From NCBI RefSeq assembly GCF_022271405.1, contig NZ_JAJNAL010000016.1:39603-103602 (forward strand): a DNA stretch of 64,000 bases, in the 5' to 3' direction. The translations under genes were made by a program, and so were the position numbers. How positions within the stretch are numbered: position 1 is the stretch's first letter; every line of letters starts with the position of its first letter. Source of the stretch: Rhodopseudomonas infernalis (GTDB taxonomy: Bacteria > Pseudomonadota > Alphaproteobacteria > Rhizobiales > Xanthobacteraceae). The notes below the pieces were generated by a model. The model searched no databases, had not been told where the DNA came from, and saw only the letters and a program-made list of their open reading frames with translations. Below, piece by piece: positions 25,335-33,726 of the stretch.

Positions 25335-25457
25335 GCTGAGGCGCGGCGCCGGCGCAGCAATCGCCGTTGCGCGACGCCGCGGAGTTCTTATGCTGGCAAA
25401 CAAACAGCCCCCGGGCCGCTAGGCCCCACGGGTCGGATCGTTGAGGGAGATAGCACA

Positions 25458-26654
25458 ATGGCTCACGACGCACCCGCCCCGCAGGGGCCCACCAAGCTGG
25501 TGGTTCGGAACATCGGGCTGTTGCTCAGCGGCGATCTCAATCAACCGATCCTCGAAGCCGACACCATCGTGGCCGAGAACGGCCGCATCACCGCGATCGG
25601 TCGCTTCAAGGACGTCGACACCGAAGGCGCCACCACGACGGTCGACGCAGCCGGTGCGGCGGTGACGCCCGGCCTGATCGACAGCCATGTCCATCCGGTC
25701 GCCGGCGACTGGACGCCGCGGCAGAGCCAGCTCAACTGGATCGACTCCTCGCTGCATGGCGGCGTCACCACCATGATCTCCGCCGGCGAAGTGCACTATC
25801 CGGGCCGGCCGCGCGACGTCATCGGCATCAAGGCGCTGGCGATCACCGCGCAGCGCAGCTTCTCGGCGTTCCGCGCCACCGGCGTGAAGGTCCATGCCGG
25901 CGCGCCGGTGATCGAACACGAGATGGAAGAGAACGACTTCAAGGAGCTCGCCGATGCCGGCGTCAAGCTGCTCGGCGAAGTCGGCCTCGGCGGCGTCAAG
26001 GACGGCCCCACCGCCAAGAAGATGGTGGCGTGGGCGCGCAAATACGGCATCCAGTCGACCATTCACACCGGCGGCCCGTCGATCGCCGGCTCCGGACTGA
26101 TCGACAAGGACGTCGTGCTCGAAGCCGGCACAGACGTCGTCGGCCACATCAACGGTGGCCACACCGCGTTGCCGGACGATCAGATCCGCTGCATCTGCGA
26201 GGGCTGCAAGGCGGGCCTCGAACTCGTCCATAACGGCAACGAGCGCTCGGCGCTGTACACGCTGCGGATCGCGCGCGAGATGGGCGACCTGCATCGCGTC
26301 ATCCTCGGCACCGACGGTCCCGCCGGCTCCGGCGTGCAGCCGCTCGGCATCCTGCGCATGGTGTCGCTGCTGTCGTCGCTCGGCGATCTGCCGGCCGAGC
26401 AGGCGTTCTGTCTCGCCACCGGCAACACCGCACGGATGCGCGAGCTGGATTGCGGCCTGATCGAAGTCGGCCGCGCCGCCGACCTAGTGATCATGGACGT
26501 CGCGCAGCACTCGGGCGGATCGACACTGCTGGAGAGCGTGCGGCTCGGCGATCTGCCGGGCATCGGCATGACCATCATCGATGGCATCGTCCGCTCCGAG
26601 CGCTCGCGCAACACGCCGCCGGCGACGCGGTTTCCGTCGATTGTGAAGAGCTGA
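25458..26654 (+). CDS. ena: Enamidase (amidohydrolase superfamily)
   Basis: A 398-residue metal-dependent amidohydrolase closely resembling E. barkeri enamidase, which hydrolyses 1,4,5,6-tetrahydro-6-oxonicotinate to 2-formylglutarate and ammonia. Metal ligands are visible: His77 and His79 (DSHVHP), the bridging Glu174 in LLGEVGLGG (where many relatives use a carboxylated Lys), His203 (IHTGG), His230 (GHINGGHT) and Asp286 (LGTDGPAG). It follows fpr on the same strand after 123 bases. Opening the ring here means that the PF06684 proteins are not needed for that step. Confidence 0.88.
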   Translation: MAHDAPAPQGPTKLVVRNIGLLLSGDLNQPILEADTIVAENGRITAIGRFKDVDTEGATTTVDAAGAAVTPGLIDSHVHPVAGDWTPRQSQLNWIDSSLHGGVTTMISAGEVHYPGRPRDVIGIKALAITAQRSFSAFRATGVKVHAGAPVIEHEMEENDFKELADAGVKLLGEVGLGGVKDGPTAKKMVAWARKYGIQSTIHTGGPSIAGSGLIDKDVVLEAGTDVVGHINGGHTALPDDQIRCICEGCKAGLELVHNGNERSALYTLRIAREMGDLHRVILGTDGPAGSGVQPLGILRMVSLLSSLGDLPAEQAFCLATGNTARMRELDCGLIEVGRAADLVIMDVAQHSGGSTLLESVRLGDLPGIGMTIIDGIVRSERSRNTPPATRFPSIVKS

Positions 26655-26670
26655 GGTCTGCGCCCGGCAC

Positions 26671-27288
26671 TTACCACATCGTCTCGCTGGCGCGCCGCGG
26701 CCAGGCGCGGTCGTAGTCGTCGCCGCCGACGCGGCCCTCGGTCATCGACGCAAGGATCTGCCCGGGGGTCGGCAGCGTGGCGGGATCGATGTGCCTGTCG
26801 GGATTCCACAGCTCGGAGCGGATCAGCGCCCGGCCGCACTGGAAGTAGATCTCCTCGACGCTTATCACCATCACGGTGCGCGGCGCCTTGCCTTCGACGC
26901 GGAAGGACTCCAGCAGAGCCGCGTCCGCGCTGATGATGGCGCGGCCGTTGATGCGCAGCGCATTGAGCGAGCCGGGGATCAGCAGCATCAGCGCGACGCG
27001 CGGATCGCGGACCACGTTCCGCAGCGAGTCGATGCGGTTGTTGCCGCGCCGGTCGGGCAGCATCAGCGTCGTGTCGTCGTGGATATGGATGAAACCGGGC
27101 AGGTCGCCGCGCGGCGAGCAGTCGAGCCCTTCGGGGCCGACGGTCGCCAGTGCCGCGAACGGCGAGCGCTCGATCAGCGTGCGATAGGCCGAGGTGATGC
27201 GGTGCGCGACCTTTTCGGTCGAAGCGTCGTTGGGTACACTGTAGATCTGCTCGAGTTCGCTGACCGACGTGATCGAAGAAATCGTCAT
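26671..27288 (-). CDS. Pyridoxamine 5'-phosphate oxidase-family flavin-binding protein
   Basis: A 205-residue PPOX split-barrel protein: FAALATVGPEGLDCSPRGD is the usual FMN-contacting strand pair, followed by DRRGNNRIDSLRN and the VEEIYFQCGRALIRSELW tail seen in the MSMEG_1061-type subgroup. Members bind FMN, F420 or haem, and many have no assigned reaction. It overlaps phnN by 4 bases and so is the last gene of the C-P lyase operon. No known phosphonate step needs it. It converges with enamidase, 16 bases away. Confidence 0.85.
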   Translation of the reverse strand: MTISSITSVSELEQIYSVPNDASTEKVAHRITSAYRTLIERSPFAALATVGPEGLDCSPRGDLPGFIHIHDDTTLMLPDRRGNNRIDSLRNVVRDPRVALMLLIPGSLNALRINGRAIISADAALLESFRVEGKAPRTVMVISVEEIYFQCGRALIRSELWNPDRHIDPATLPTPGQILASMTEGRVGGDDYDRAWPRRASETMW

Positions 27289-27887
27289 CGCGCTACGCTC
27301 CTGCCGGCGACCTGGGTGTTGCGGATGATCGCCAGCAGCTCGCGGGCGTGATCTTCGGGGCTCGCCACGTTCATGATCGTGAAGTCCGCAAGGTTCTCGC
27401 CGACGATCCGTCCGAGGCGATCCGAACTCATCGCGTCGCTGGTCCGTGCCCGGAGCGCGATGCGCCTCGCCAGCACGTCCGGCGGTGCGGTGATCATCAC
27501 CACGTCGACATTGTCGTAGGTTCGACGAGCCTCGCCAATCACCGTGCGCGAGACATTCGCCACGACCGTGCGGCCGGCGCGGATGTCGTTATCGATCGCG
27601 CGCAGGACGCCGTAGGAATGGCTGTGCGCCTGCCAGTGCAGCGCGAACTCGTTCGCCGCGATCATGGCGCGGAACGCCTCGGGCGTGCTCTGCAGATTGT
27701 CCTCGGCCGGTGAGGGCTCACGCGTCACCACGCGCCGTGCAAACGCAACGTCGCTCTCGCCCAGGCAGGCGATCTTGGCGAGCCCGAGCAGCGTATCCTT
27801 GCCGGCGCCGCTCGGCCCGACGACCAGCACGAGCCGGCCGGGTCCGATCCGGCTTGGCTGCGGGGCGATCGGCGCGAGCTCGGTCAT
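27285..27887 (-). CDS. phnN: Ribose 1,5-bisphosphate phosphokinase PhnN
   Basis: A 200-residue P-loop kinase: Walker A GPSGAGKDT near residue 24, VVTREPSPAEDN as in guanylate-kinase-like folds. PhnN turns ribose 1,5-bisphosphate into PRPP, the salvage end of the C-P lyase path. It overlaps phnM by 4 bases and the PPOX gene by 4 bases. Typical length. Confidence 0.93.
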   Translation of the reverse strand: MTELAPIAPQPSRIGPGRLVLVVGPSGAGKDTLLGLAKIACLGESDVAFARRVVTREPSPAEDNLQSTPEAFRAMIAANEFALHWQAHSHSYGVLRAIDNDIRAGRTVVANVSRTVIGEARRTYDNVDVVMITAPPDVLARRIALRARTSDAMSSDRLGRIVGENLADFTIMNVASPEDHARELLAIIRNTQVAGRSVAR

Positions 27888-29038
27888 GCCACCCGATGTC
27901 CTTCGCGCCAGACGCTGCGTACTGCCGGCACGTCGTGGGCGACATGGACGCGGATCAGATCGGCGCGCTTGCCGACGGCGATCTCGCCGCGATCCGGCAG
28001 GCCGACCGCCTCGGCCGGCGCCTTGGTGACGGTGCGCACCGCCGCCGGCAGATCGATCGCCGGCGCGCGCAGCGGCAGTTGCAGCGCCGCCATCAGCAGG
28101 CTCGACGGGATGTAGTCCGACGACAGGATGTCCAGCAGTCCCTCGCGCGCCAGATCGATAGCGGCGATATTGCCGGAGTGCGAGCCGCCGCGCACCATGT
28201 TGGGGGCGCCCATCAGGATATCGATGCCCGCGTCGTGCAGGCTGCGTGCGGCCTCCAGCGTGGTCGGGAATTCGGCGACCGCCACCTTGTCGCGGATCGC
28301 CTCGACGACGTTTTCCTCGGTGGTGTCGTCATGGCTCGCCAGCGGGATCGCATGCTGATGCGCCAGCGCGACGATCGCGCGCATGTTGGCGTCGGCGTAA
28401 TTCTCCTTGCAGTACACCCGGCGCGCGAACATCACGTCGAGTTCGGCGTCGGTCATGCCGGCACCCTTGCCGCGATAGTAGTCGCGCAGCTTTTCCTCGT
28501 CGCGGAACTGGCGCTGGCCCGGCGTGTGGTCCATCAGCGACATCAGCCGGATATCCGGCCGGTCGATCAGCTCCTTGGCCTCGTCCACGACGTTGGGCAT
28601 CGGGATTTCGCAGCGCAGATGCAGGAAGTGGTCGGCGCGCAGCAGATTGGCGTCGCGCGCCGCCGAGATCGCTCCGGCCAGCACGATCGCCTGGCCGTCG
28701 ACGTCCTCGGCGCCTTCCTCGCGCCACACCCGCAGCGAGTCGAGCACGGTGGTGATGCCGCAGGTGGCGAGCTGACCGTCATAGGAGACGACGGCCGCCA
28801 CCGGATTCCACTGCACCTTCGGGCGCGGCATGTAGTGCGCCTCGAGGTGATCGGTGTGCAGTTCGATCAGGCCGGGCATCAGCAGGTCGCCGCCCATGTC
28901 GAAGCTGCCGGCGGGCACACCGCTGTCGCCGATCTCGGCGATGCGGCCGTTGTCGATCGCGAGCCAGCCGTGCTCGATCACCCGGTCGGCCAGCACGATG
29001 CGGGCGTTGCGAAGTATGAAGTCGGAATTCGTCGTCAT
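27884..29038 (-). CDS. phnM: Alpha-D-ribose 1-methylphosphonate 5-triphosphate diphosphatase PhnM (operon copy)
   Basis: A 384-residue amidohydrolase-fold enzyme that removes pyrophosphate from the phosphonate-ribose triphosphate before C-P cleavage. Motifs follow E. coli PhnM closely: PGLIELHTDHLE, LHLRCEIP, MDHTPGQRQF, ASHDDTTEENV, MGAPNMVRGGSHSGN. I start at the ATG at 29038; the longer frame upstream is only a shadow of phnL. A diverged second copy is at 38923-40116. Confidence 0.95.
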   Translation of the reverse strand: MTTNSDFILRNARIVLADRVIEHGWLAIDNGRIAEIGDSGVPAGSFDMGGDLLMPGLIELHTDHLEAHYMPRPKVQWNPVAAVVSYDGQLATCGITTVLDSLRVWREEGAEDVDGQAIVLAGAISAARDANLLRADHFLHLRCEIPMPNVVDEAKELIDRPDIRLMSLMDHTPGQRQFRDEEKLRDYYRGKGAGMTDAELDVMFARRVYCKENYADANMRAIVALAHQHAIPLASHDDTTEENVVEAIRDKVAVAEFPTTLEAARSLHDAGIDILMGAPNMVRGGSHSGNIAAIDLAREGLLDILSSDYIPSSLLMAALQLPLRAPAIDLPAAVRTVTKAPAEAVGLPDRGEIAVGKRADLIRVHVAHDVPAVRSVWREGHRVA

Positions 29039-29052
29039 CACTGTCTCTCTCG

Positions 29053-29751
29053 TCAGGCGGCCGCGGCGAAGCTGGTGACGTCGATCAGCCGATCGGCGAT
29101 CCGGGCCCGCACCTCGTCGTCGTGCACGATGGCGATCATTGCGACGCCGTCGCGTTTCTTCTCCGCGACCAAATCCATCACCACTTCGCGGTTGGCGGTG
29201 TCCAGCGACGCGGTCGGTTCGTCCAGCAGCAGGATCGGAAAATGCGCGATGAAGCCACGCGCGATATTGACGCGCTGCTGTTCGCCGCCCGAGAAGGTCG
29301 CGGGCGGCAGTGTCCACAGCCGCTCGGCGATGTTCAACTGCTTCAGCAACGCACCGGCGCGGGTGCGTGCTTCGTCTTTCGCCACGCCGTTGGCAAGCAG
29401 CGGCTCTGCGACGACGTCGATCGCCGCGACACGCGGCACCGCGCGCAGAAACTGGCTGACATAGCCGACGGTGAAGCGGCGCAGCTCCAGCACCTGGCGC
29501 GGCTCAGCGCTGGCGAGATCGATGGTCGCGCCGCGATGCAGGATGTCGATCTGCCCGCCGTCGCAGCGATAATTGCCAAAGATCATCTTCAGGATCGACG
29601 ACTTGCCGGCGCCCGACGGGCCGGCCAGCACGACACATTCGCCGGCGGCGACCTGAAACGAGACGCCGCGCACCACGGGCAGGCGAAGGCCGCCCTGCAG
29701 GTGCATCACGAAGGACTTCTGGGCATTGCTGAGTTGGATCATCGCGGTCAT
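29053..29751 (-). CDS. phnL: Phosphonate C-P lyase system protein PhnL
   Basis: A 232-residue ABC-type ATPase: Walker A GPSGAGKSS, signature FSGGEQQRVNIARG, Walker B LLLDEPTASLD. PhnL is needed with PhnGHIJK for C-P cleavage but has no permease partner. It lies 7 bases after phnK and 14 before phnM. An internal ATG three codons later is an alternative start. Confidence 0.94.
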   Translation of the reverse strand: MTAMIQLSNAQKSFVMHLQGGLRLPVVRGVSFQVAAGECVVLAGPSGAGKSSILKMIFGNYRCDGGQIDILHRGATIDLASAEPRQVLELRRFTVGYVSQFLRAVPRVAAIDVVAEPLLANGVAKDEARTRAGALLKQLNIAERLWTLPPATFSGGEQQRVNIARGFIAHFPILLLDEPTASLDTANREVVMDLVAEKKRDGVAMIAIVHDDEVRARIADRLIDVTSFAAAA

Positions 29752-29758
29752 GGCTGGC

Positions 29759-30556
29759 TCATGCGGGCAGGATGGAGGCGACGAGGAGCTGGGTGTAGGG
29801 CTCGTGCGGATCGTCGAGGACCTGGTCGGTGAGACCGGTCTCGATCACGCGGCCGCCCTGCATCACCATCACCCGATGCGACAGGAGTCGCGCCACCGCG
29901 AGATCGTGAGTCACGACCACTGCGGCGAGACCGAGTTCAGTGACGAAGCCGCGCAGCAGATCGAGCAGCCGCGCCTGCACCGAGACGTCGAGACCACCGG
30001 TCGGCTCGTCCATGAACATCAGCCGCGGCTCGGTCACCAGATTGCGCGCGATCTGCAGCCTCTGCCGCATGCCGCCCGAATAGGTGCGCGGCGCGTCGTC
30101 GATGCGATCCTCCGCAATCTCGACGCGCGACAGCCAGGATGAGGCGGTGTCGCGGATCTTGCCGTAGTGATTCCAGCCGACCGCCATCAGCCGCTCGCCG
30201 ACATTGGCGCCGGCCGACACCGCCATGCGCAGGCCCTGCGCCGGGTCCTGATGCACATATCCCCAATCGGTGCGGAACAGAAACCGCCGCTCGGCTTCGC
30301 CCAGCTTCGCCAGATCGCGCAGTACGCCATCGCGCATCCGGTAGGAGACCTTGCCGGTGCTGGGCGTGAGCTGCGCTGACAGCATCTGCAGCAGTGTCGA
30401 TTTGCCGGAGCCGGACTCGCCGACGATCGCCAGCACTTCGCCCGGATAGAGCTTGAACGAGATGTCCTGGCAGGCCTGCAGCCGGCCGTAGGACTTCGAC
30501 AGATGCTCGGCGACGAGCAGCGGCTGATCGGCGGGGATCGCAGTGCGGTCAAGCAT
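29759..30556 (-). CDS. phnK: Phosphonate C-P lyase system protein PhnK
   Basis: A 265-residue ABC-type ATPase that binds the PhnGHIJ core complex. Walker A GESGSGKST, signature YSGGMRQRLQIARN, Walker B LMFMDEPTGGLD. The ATG at 30556 overlaps phnJ by 8 bases; the longer frame is a shadow of phnJ. Confidence 0.94.
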   Translation of the reverse strand: MLDRTAIPADQPLLVAEHLSKSYGRLQACQDISFKLYPGEVLAIVGESGSGKSTLLQMLSAQLTPSTGKVSYRMRDGVLRDLAKLGEAERRFLFRTDWGYVHQDPAQGLRMAVSAGANVGERLMAVGWNHYGKIRDTASSWLSRVEIAEDRIDDAPRTYSGGMRQRLQIARNLVTEPRLMFMDEPTGGLDVSVQARLLDLLRGFVTELGLAAVVVTHDLAVARLLSHRVMVMQGGRVIETGLTDQVLDDPHEPYTQLLVASILPA

Positions 30557-31430
30557 CGGCGTGCTCCTGATGCGGCGCGCTTTCGCTGCCGCGGTGGCCC
30601 TGCGCCTGGCGCGTCTCACAATAGTCGGTGTCGGAGCAGACGAACATCCGCCCGCCGCGATCGTCCGTGACGATTTCGTCGAGATATGACTCCTCCGATC
30701 CGCACAGCGCGCAGGGCGCGTTCTGGCGATAGCGCGTGAACGGGTGATCCTCGAAATCGAGCGACACCACCTGCGTGTAGGGCGGGATCGCGTAGATCCG
30801 CTTTTCACGGCCGGCGCCGAACAACTGCAGCGCCGCGCAATCGTCCATCTTCGGGTTGTCGAACTTCGGCGTCGGCGACGGGTCCATCACGTAGCGCGCA
30901 TTGACCTTCACCGGATAGGCATATGACGTCGCGATGTGGCCGAACTTGGCGATGTCTTCATAGAGCTTGACGTGCATCAGGCCGTATTCGGCGAGCGCAT
31001 GCATCCGCCGCGTCTCGGTCTCGCGCGGTTCGAGGAAGCGCAGCGGCTCGGGTATCGGCACCTGATACACCAGCACCTGGCGCTCGTGCAGCGGCGCCTC
31101 GGGGATGCGATGCCGCGTCTGGATCACCGTCGCGTCGCTTGTATTCGTGGTGGTGGCGACACCCGCGGTCTTGGCGAAGAACTTGCGGATCGAAATCGCG
31201 TTGGTGGTGTCGTCGCTGCCCTGGTCGATCACTTTCAGCACGTCGTCGGGCCCGAGGATCGCCGCGGTGACCTGCACGCCACCGGTGCCCCAGCCATAGG
31301 GCATCGGCATTTCGCGGCTGGCGAACGGCACCTGATAGCCGGGGATCGCGATCGCCTTGAGGATCGCGCGGCGGATCATCCGCTTGGTCTGCTCGTCGAG
31401 ATAAGCGAAGTTGTAAGTCGGCGCGTTCAT
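30549..31430 (-). CDS. phnJ: C-P lyase, radical-SAM subunit PhnJ
   Basis: A 293-residue catalytic subunit that cleaves the carbon-phosphorus bond of ribose methylphosphonate phosphate, giving methane (or another hydrocarbon) and the cyclic ribose phosphate. The cluster cysteines are Cys240, Cys243 and Cys265, and the proposed thiyl/catalytic Cys is Cys271, each one position from the E. coli numbering. GYQVPFASREMPMPYGWGTGG is also characteristic. It overlaps phnI by 4 and phnK by 8 bases. Confidence 0.97.
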   Translation of the reverse strand: MNAPTYNFAYLDEQTKRMIRRAILKAIAIPGYQVPFASREMPMPYGWGTGGVQVTAAILGPDDVLKVIDQGSDDTTNAISIRKFFAKTAGVATTTNTSDATVIQTRHRIPEAPLHERQVLVYQVPIPEPLRFLEPRETETRRMHALAEYGLMHVKLYEDIAKFGHIATSYAYPVKVNARYVMDPSPTPKFDNPKMDDCAALQLFGAGREKRIYAIPPYTQVVSLDFEDHPFTRYRQNAPCALCGSEESYLDEIVTDDRGGRMFVCSDTDYCETRQAQGHRGSESAPHQEHADA

Positions 31431-32533
31431 TCGGCGGCCTCCCGCAGGGTGTCGGGTCGTTCGGCGGCATCGGCGAAGTCCTGCCGCAGCCGGCGGATCA
31501 GCCCGAGTTCGGACTGGAAGTCGACATAGTGCGGCAGCTTCAGGTGCTCGACGAAGCCGGTGGCCTGCACATTGTCGGAATGCGACAGCACGAACTCCTC
31601 GTCCTGCGCGGGCGCCAGCGCCTCTTCACCGAGCTCACGCGCGCGCAGCGCACGATCGACCAGCGCCATCGCCATTGTCTTGCGTTCGCTCTGGCCGAAG
31701 GCGAGGCCGTAGCCGCGGGTGAAGCAGGGCGGCTCAGTGGCCGAGCCCTTGAACTGATTCACCATCTGGCATTCGGTCAGCGCGATGCTGCCGAGCGGCA
31801 CGGCGAAGCCGGCGTCCTCGGCGACGAAGTCGAGCTCGACCTCGCCAAACCGGATTTCGCCGGCGAACGGATGTGAGCGGCCATAGCCGCGCTGTGTCGA
31901 GTAGCCCAGCGCGAGTAGGAAGCCCTCGTCGCCACGCGCCAGATTCTGCAGCCGCAGATCGCGGTCGGCCGGAAAGCCCAGCGGCTCGCGGGTGAGATCG
32001 CCGACCGGCGCATCGGGGGCCGGCGCAGGCGAGGGTTCGATCAATCCGTCACGGCCGAGAATGTCGGTGACGCGCGGCATTGCTTCGTTCGAAACCGAGG
32101 CGCTCGCAGGCATCTCCGGCTCGCCGCCGACCGCGAGTTGCGGATCGAGCAGGCGATGCGTGTAGTCGAAGGTCGGGCCGAGGATCTGACCGCCGGGAAT
32201 GTCCTTGAAGGTCGAGGACACGCGGCGCTGCACGGCCATCATGCCGGTGTCGAGCGGCTCGGTGGCGCCGAATCTCGGCAGCGTGGCGCGGAACGCACGG
32301 AGCAGGAAGATCGCCTCGATCATGTCGCCGCGGGCTTGTTTGATCGCCAGCGCGGCCAGCTCGCGATCATACAGCGAGCCCTCGGCCATCACCCGGTCGA
32401 CGCCGAGCGCGAGCTGCTCGGAGATCTGATCCAGCGTGACTTCGGGCACCGCGCGGTCGCCGCGGCGTTCGTGTGCCAGCAGCCGATGAGCATTGTCGAT
32501 GGCGCGCTCGCCACCTTTGACGGCCACATACAT
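31427..32533 (-). CDS. phnI: C-P lyase core subunit PhnI
   Basis: A 368-residue subunit of the nucleosidase/transferase activity that attaches phosphonate to the ribose of ATP. Starts MYVAVKGGERAI, the usual PhnI opening; contains GYSTQRGYGRSHPF and the late HSDNVQATGFVEHLKLPHYVDF. The ATG at 32533 overlaps the phnH stop by one base. Normal length. Confidence 0.96.
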   Translation of the reverse strand: MYVAVKGGERAIDNAHRLLAHERRGDRAVPEVTLDQISEQLALGVDRVMAEGSLYDRELAALAIKQARGDMIEAIFLLRAFRATLPRFGATEPLDTGMMAVQRRVSSTFKDIPGGQILGPTFDYTHRLLDPQLAVGGEPEMPASASVSNEAMPRVTDILGRDGLIEPSPAPAPDAPVGDLTREPLGFPADRDLRLQNLARGDEGFLLALGYSTQRGYGRSHPFAGEIRFGEVELDFVAEDAGFAVPLGSIALTECQMVNQFKGSATEPPCFTRGYGLAFGQSERKTMAMALVDRALRARELGEEALAPAQDEEFVLSHSDNVQATGFVEHLKLPHYVDFQSELGLIRRLRQDFADAAERPDTLREAAE

Positions 32534-33141
32534 TAGTTGCCTCCCTTGGCGACAAGCCGCGTGGTACGCGGAAGCGCGACGATCGCATCGTCGGCCGCGA
32601 GGATCAGATCGAGGCCGCGCGGAAACAGCGGCGTCAGTGCGTCGCGCTGCGCCAGCAATGATGCGGGCAACGGCGCGCGCAGCGTAGCGGTGCCGCGAAT
32701 GCCGGGGCCGCACAGTTCGAATTCCGACCCGTCAGCGAGGCTGCCGAGCTGCAGGATCAGCGTGGTGGAGCGATCCGGATAGTCGTTGCTGCCGAGCGCG
32801 AAGCGCTCGAGCGCCGGCATCGAGAGGGGATCGGCGATCAACCCGAATGCCGCCATGTCCCCTTCGTCGACAAGCGGCGCCGACGTGTGGAAGCGCAGCC
32901 ACTGCGTCACCGCCAGAGCGCGCGTGGCCTCGTCGAGCCACAGCGGCGTATCGTGATCGAACAGCGTCAGGGCGATCGCAGCCGTTGCCGGCGTGAGGGG
33001 GGCCGGGACTTGCCGCAGGCCGCCCTCGACGCGCTGCACTGTGCCGGGCCGCGCCATCGCCTGCATCACGGCGCGAAACGTCGATTGCGCCGAGGTCACT
33101 TTGTCGGCGAAGCCGGCCGAAAGGTCGAATGCCATGCTCAT
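32533..33141 (-). CDS. phnH: C-P lyase core subunit PhnH
   Basis: A 202-residue subunit of the PhnGHIJ core. FRAVMQAMARPGTVQRV and the C-terminal LDLILAADDAIVALPRTTR are typical. I choose the ATG at 33141 (MSMAFDLSAGF), one base after the phnG stop; an ATG two codons later is also possible. The longer frame upstream is a phnG shadow. Confidence 0.94.
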   Translation of the reverse strand: MSMAFDLSAGFADKVTSAQSTFRAVMQAMARPGTVQRVEGGLRQVPAPLTPATAAIALTLFDHDTPLWLDEATRALAVTQWLRFHTSAPLVDEGDMAAFGLIADPLSMPALERFALGSNDYPDRSTTLILQLGSLADGSEFELCGPGIRGTATLRAPLPASLLAQRDALTPLFPRGLDLILAADDAIVALPRTTRLVAKGGN

Positions 33142-33142
33142 G

Positions 33143-33601
33143 TCAGCCCTCGCCCCGCACCAGTGTGTAGAAGTCGACTTGGGTGGCGGCCGTCTGTTCG
33201 GCCTGGCGTTGCCGCTCTGCGGCCTGCTCGGCACGCAGCGGCGCCAGCACGTCGGCCTCGATCTTCGCTGCGTAGTCGCGGCGCTGGATCAGTGCATCGC
33301 ACAGTGCGATCAGCCGCGCCTTCTCCCGATCGCGGCCGAGCGTGTAGCCGAAGCCGCATTCGCCGCTTTCGAGCCGGACGGCCGCGCGCGTCACCGTGGC
33401 TTCGCCGAGGTTGAACGGGGCACCATCGCCGCCGATACGCCCGCGCACCATTACCAGGCCGTTCTCCGGCTCGCGCAAGGCTTCGCTCGCAGGAAGATCA
33501 AGTGCGGACAGCCGCGCCGCGATCTCGTCGGCTTCGGCATGGACCAGCACGGCCATTGCGGCCTGCCGGGTCTGCGTGGTGGTTTCGAAGGTCGCTGCCA
33601 T
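33143..33601 (-). CDS. phnG: C-P lyase core subunit PhnG
   Basis: A 152-residue protein, the first gene of the C-P lyase operon. TRQAAMAVLVHAEADE and a GFGYTLGRDREKARLIALCDAL segment match the family. I place the start at the ATG at 33601: its length is then that of other PhnG proteins, AGGCGAG precedes it, and starting at 33649 would put the regulator palindrome inside the gene. Confidence 0.92.
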   Translation of the reverse strand: MAATFETTTQTRQAAMAVLVHAEADEIAARLSALDLPASEALREPENGLVMVRGRIGGDGAPFNLGEATVTRAAVRLESGECGFGYTLGRDREKARLIALCDALIQRRDYAAKIEADVLAPLRAEQAAERQRQAEQTAATQVDFYTLVRGEG

Positions 33602-33620
33602 CTCGCCTGTAGCCTGCTTC

Positions 33621-33646
33621 AAGTTGTCTGCTATAATAGACAACTT
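33621..33646. promoter_or_regulatory. phnF operator: PhnF-type operator in the phnF-phnG divergent promoter
   Basis: AAGTTGTCT-GCTATAAT-AGACAACTT: perfect 9-base arms around an 8-base centre. The centre holds TATAAT on the plus strand, which would be the phnF -10 box. It lies 19 bases upstream of phnG and 80 upstream of phnF. TTGTCTA-type arms are what is expected of GntR/HutC regulators such as PhnF. Confidence 0.75.
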
Positions 33647-33726
33647 CATATCGGTGCGCCATGACCTTTTGATGACGAGGTCGTGAAATGCTAGATCGGC
33701 GCGCACGAGGCAGAGCGAAGGACAAC

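Noticed and set aside
25335..25457. A fourth nicotinate operator before enamidase
   Set aside because: Only a loose CAAACAAAC resemblance near 25396 is present; the TTTCAT and GTRTAC parts are missing.
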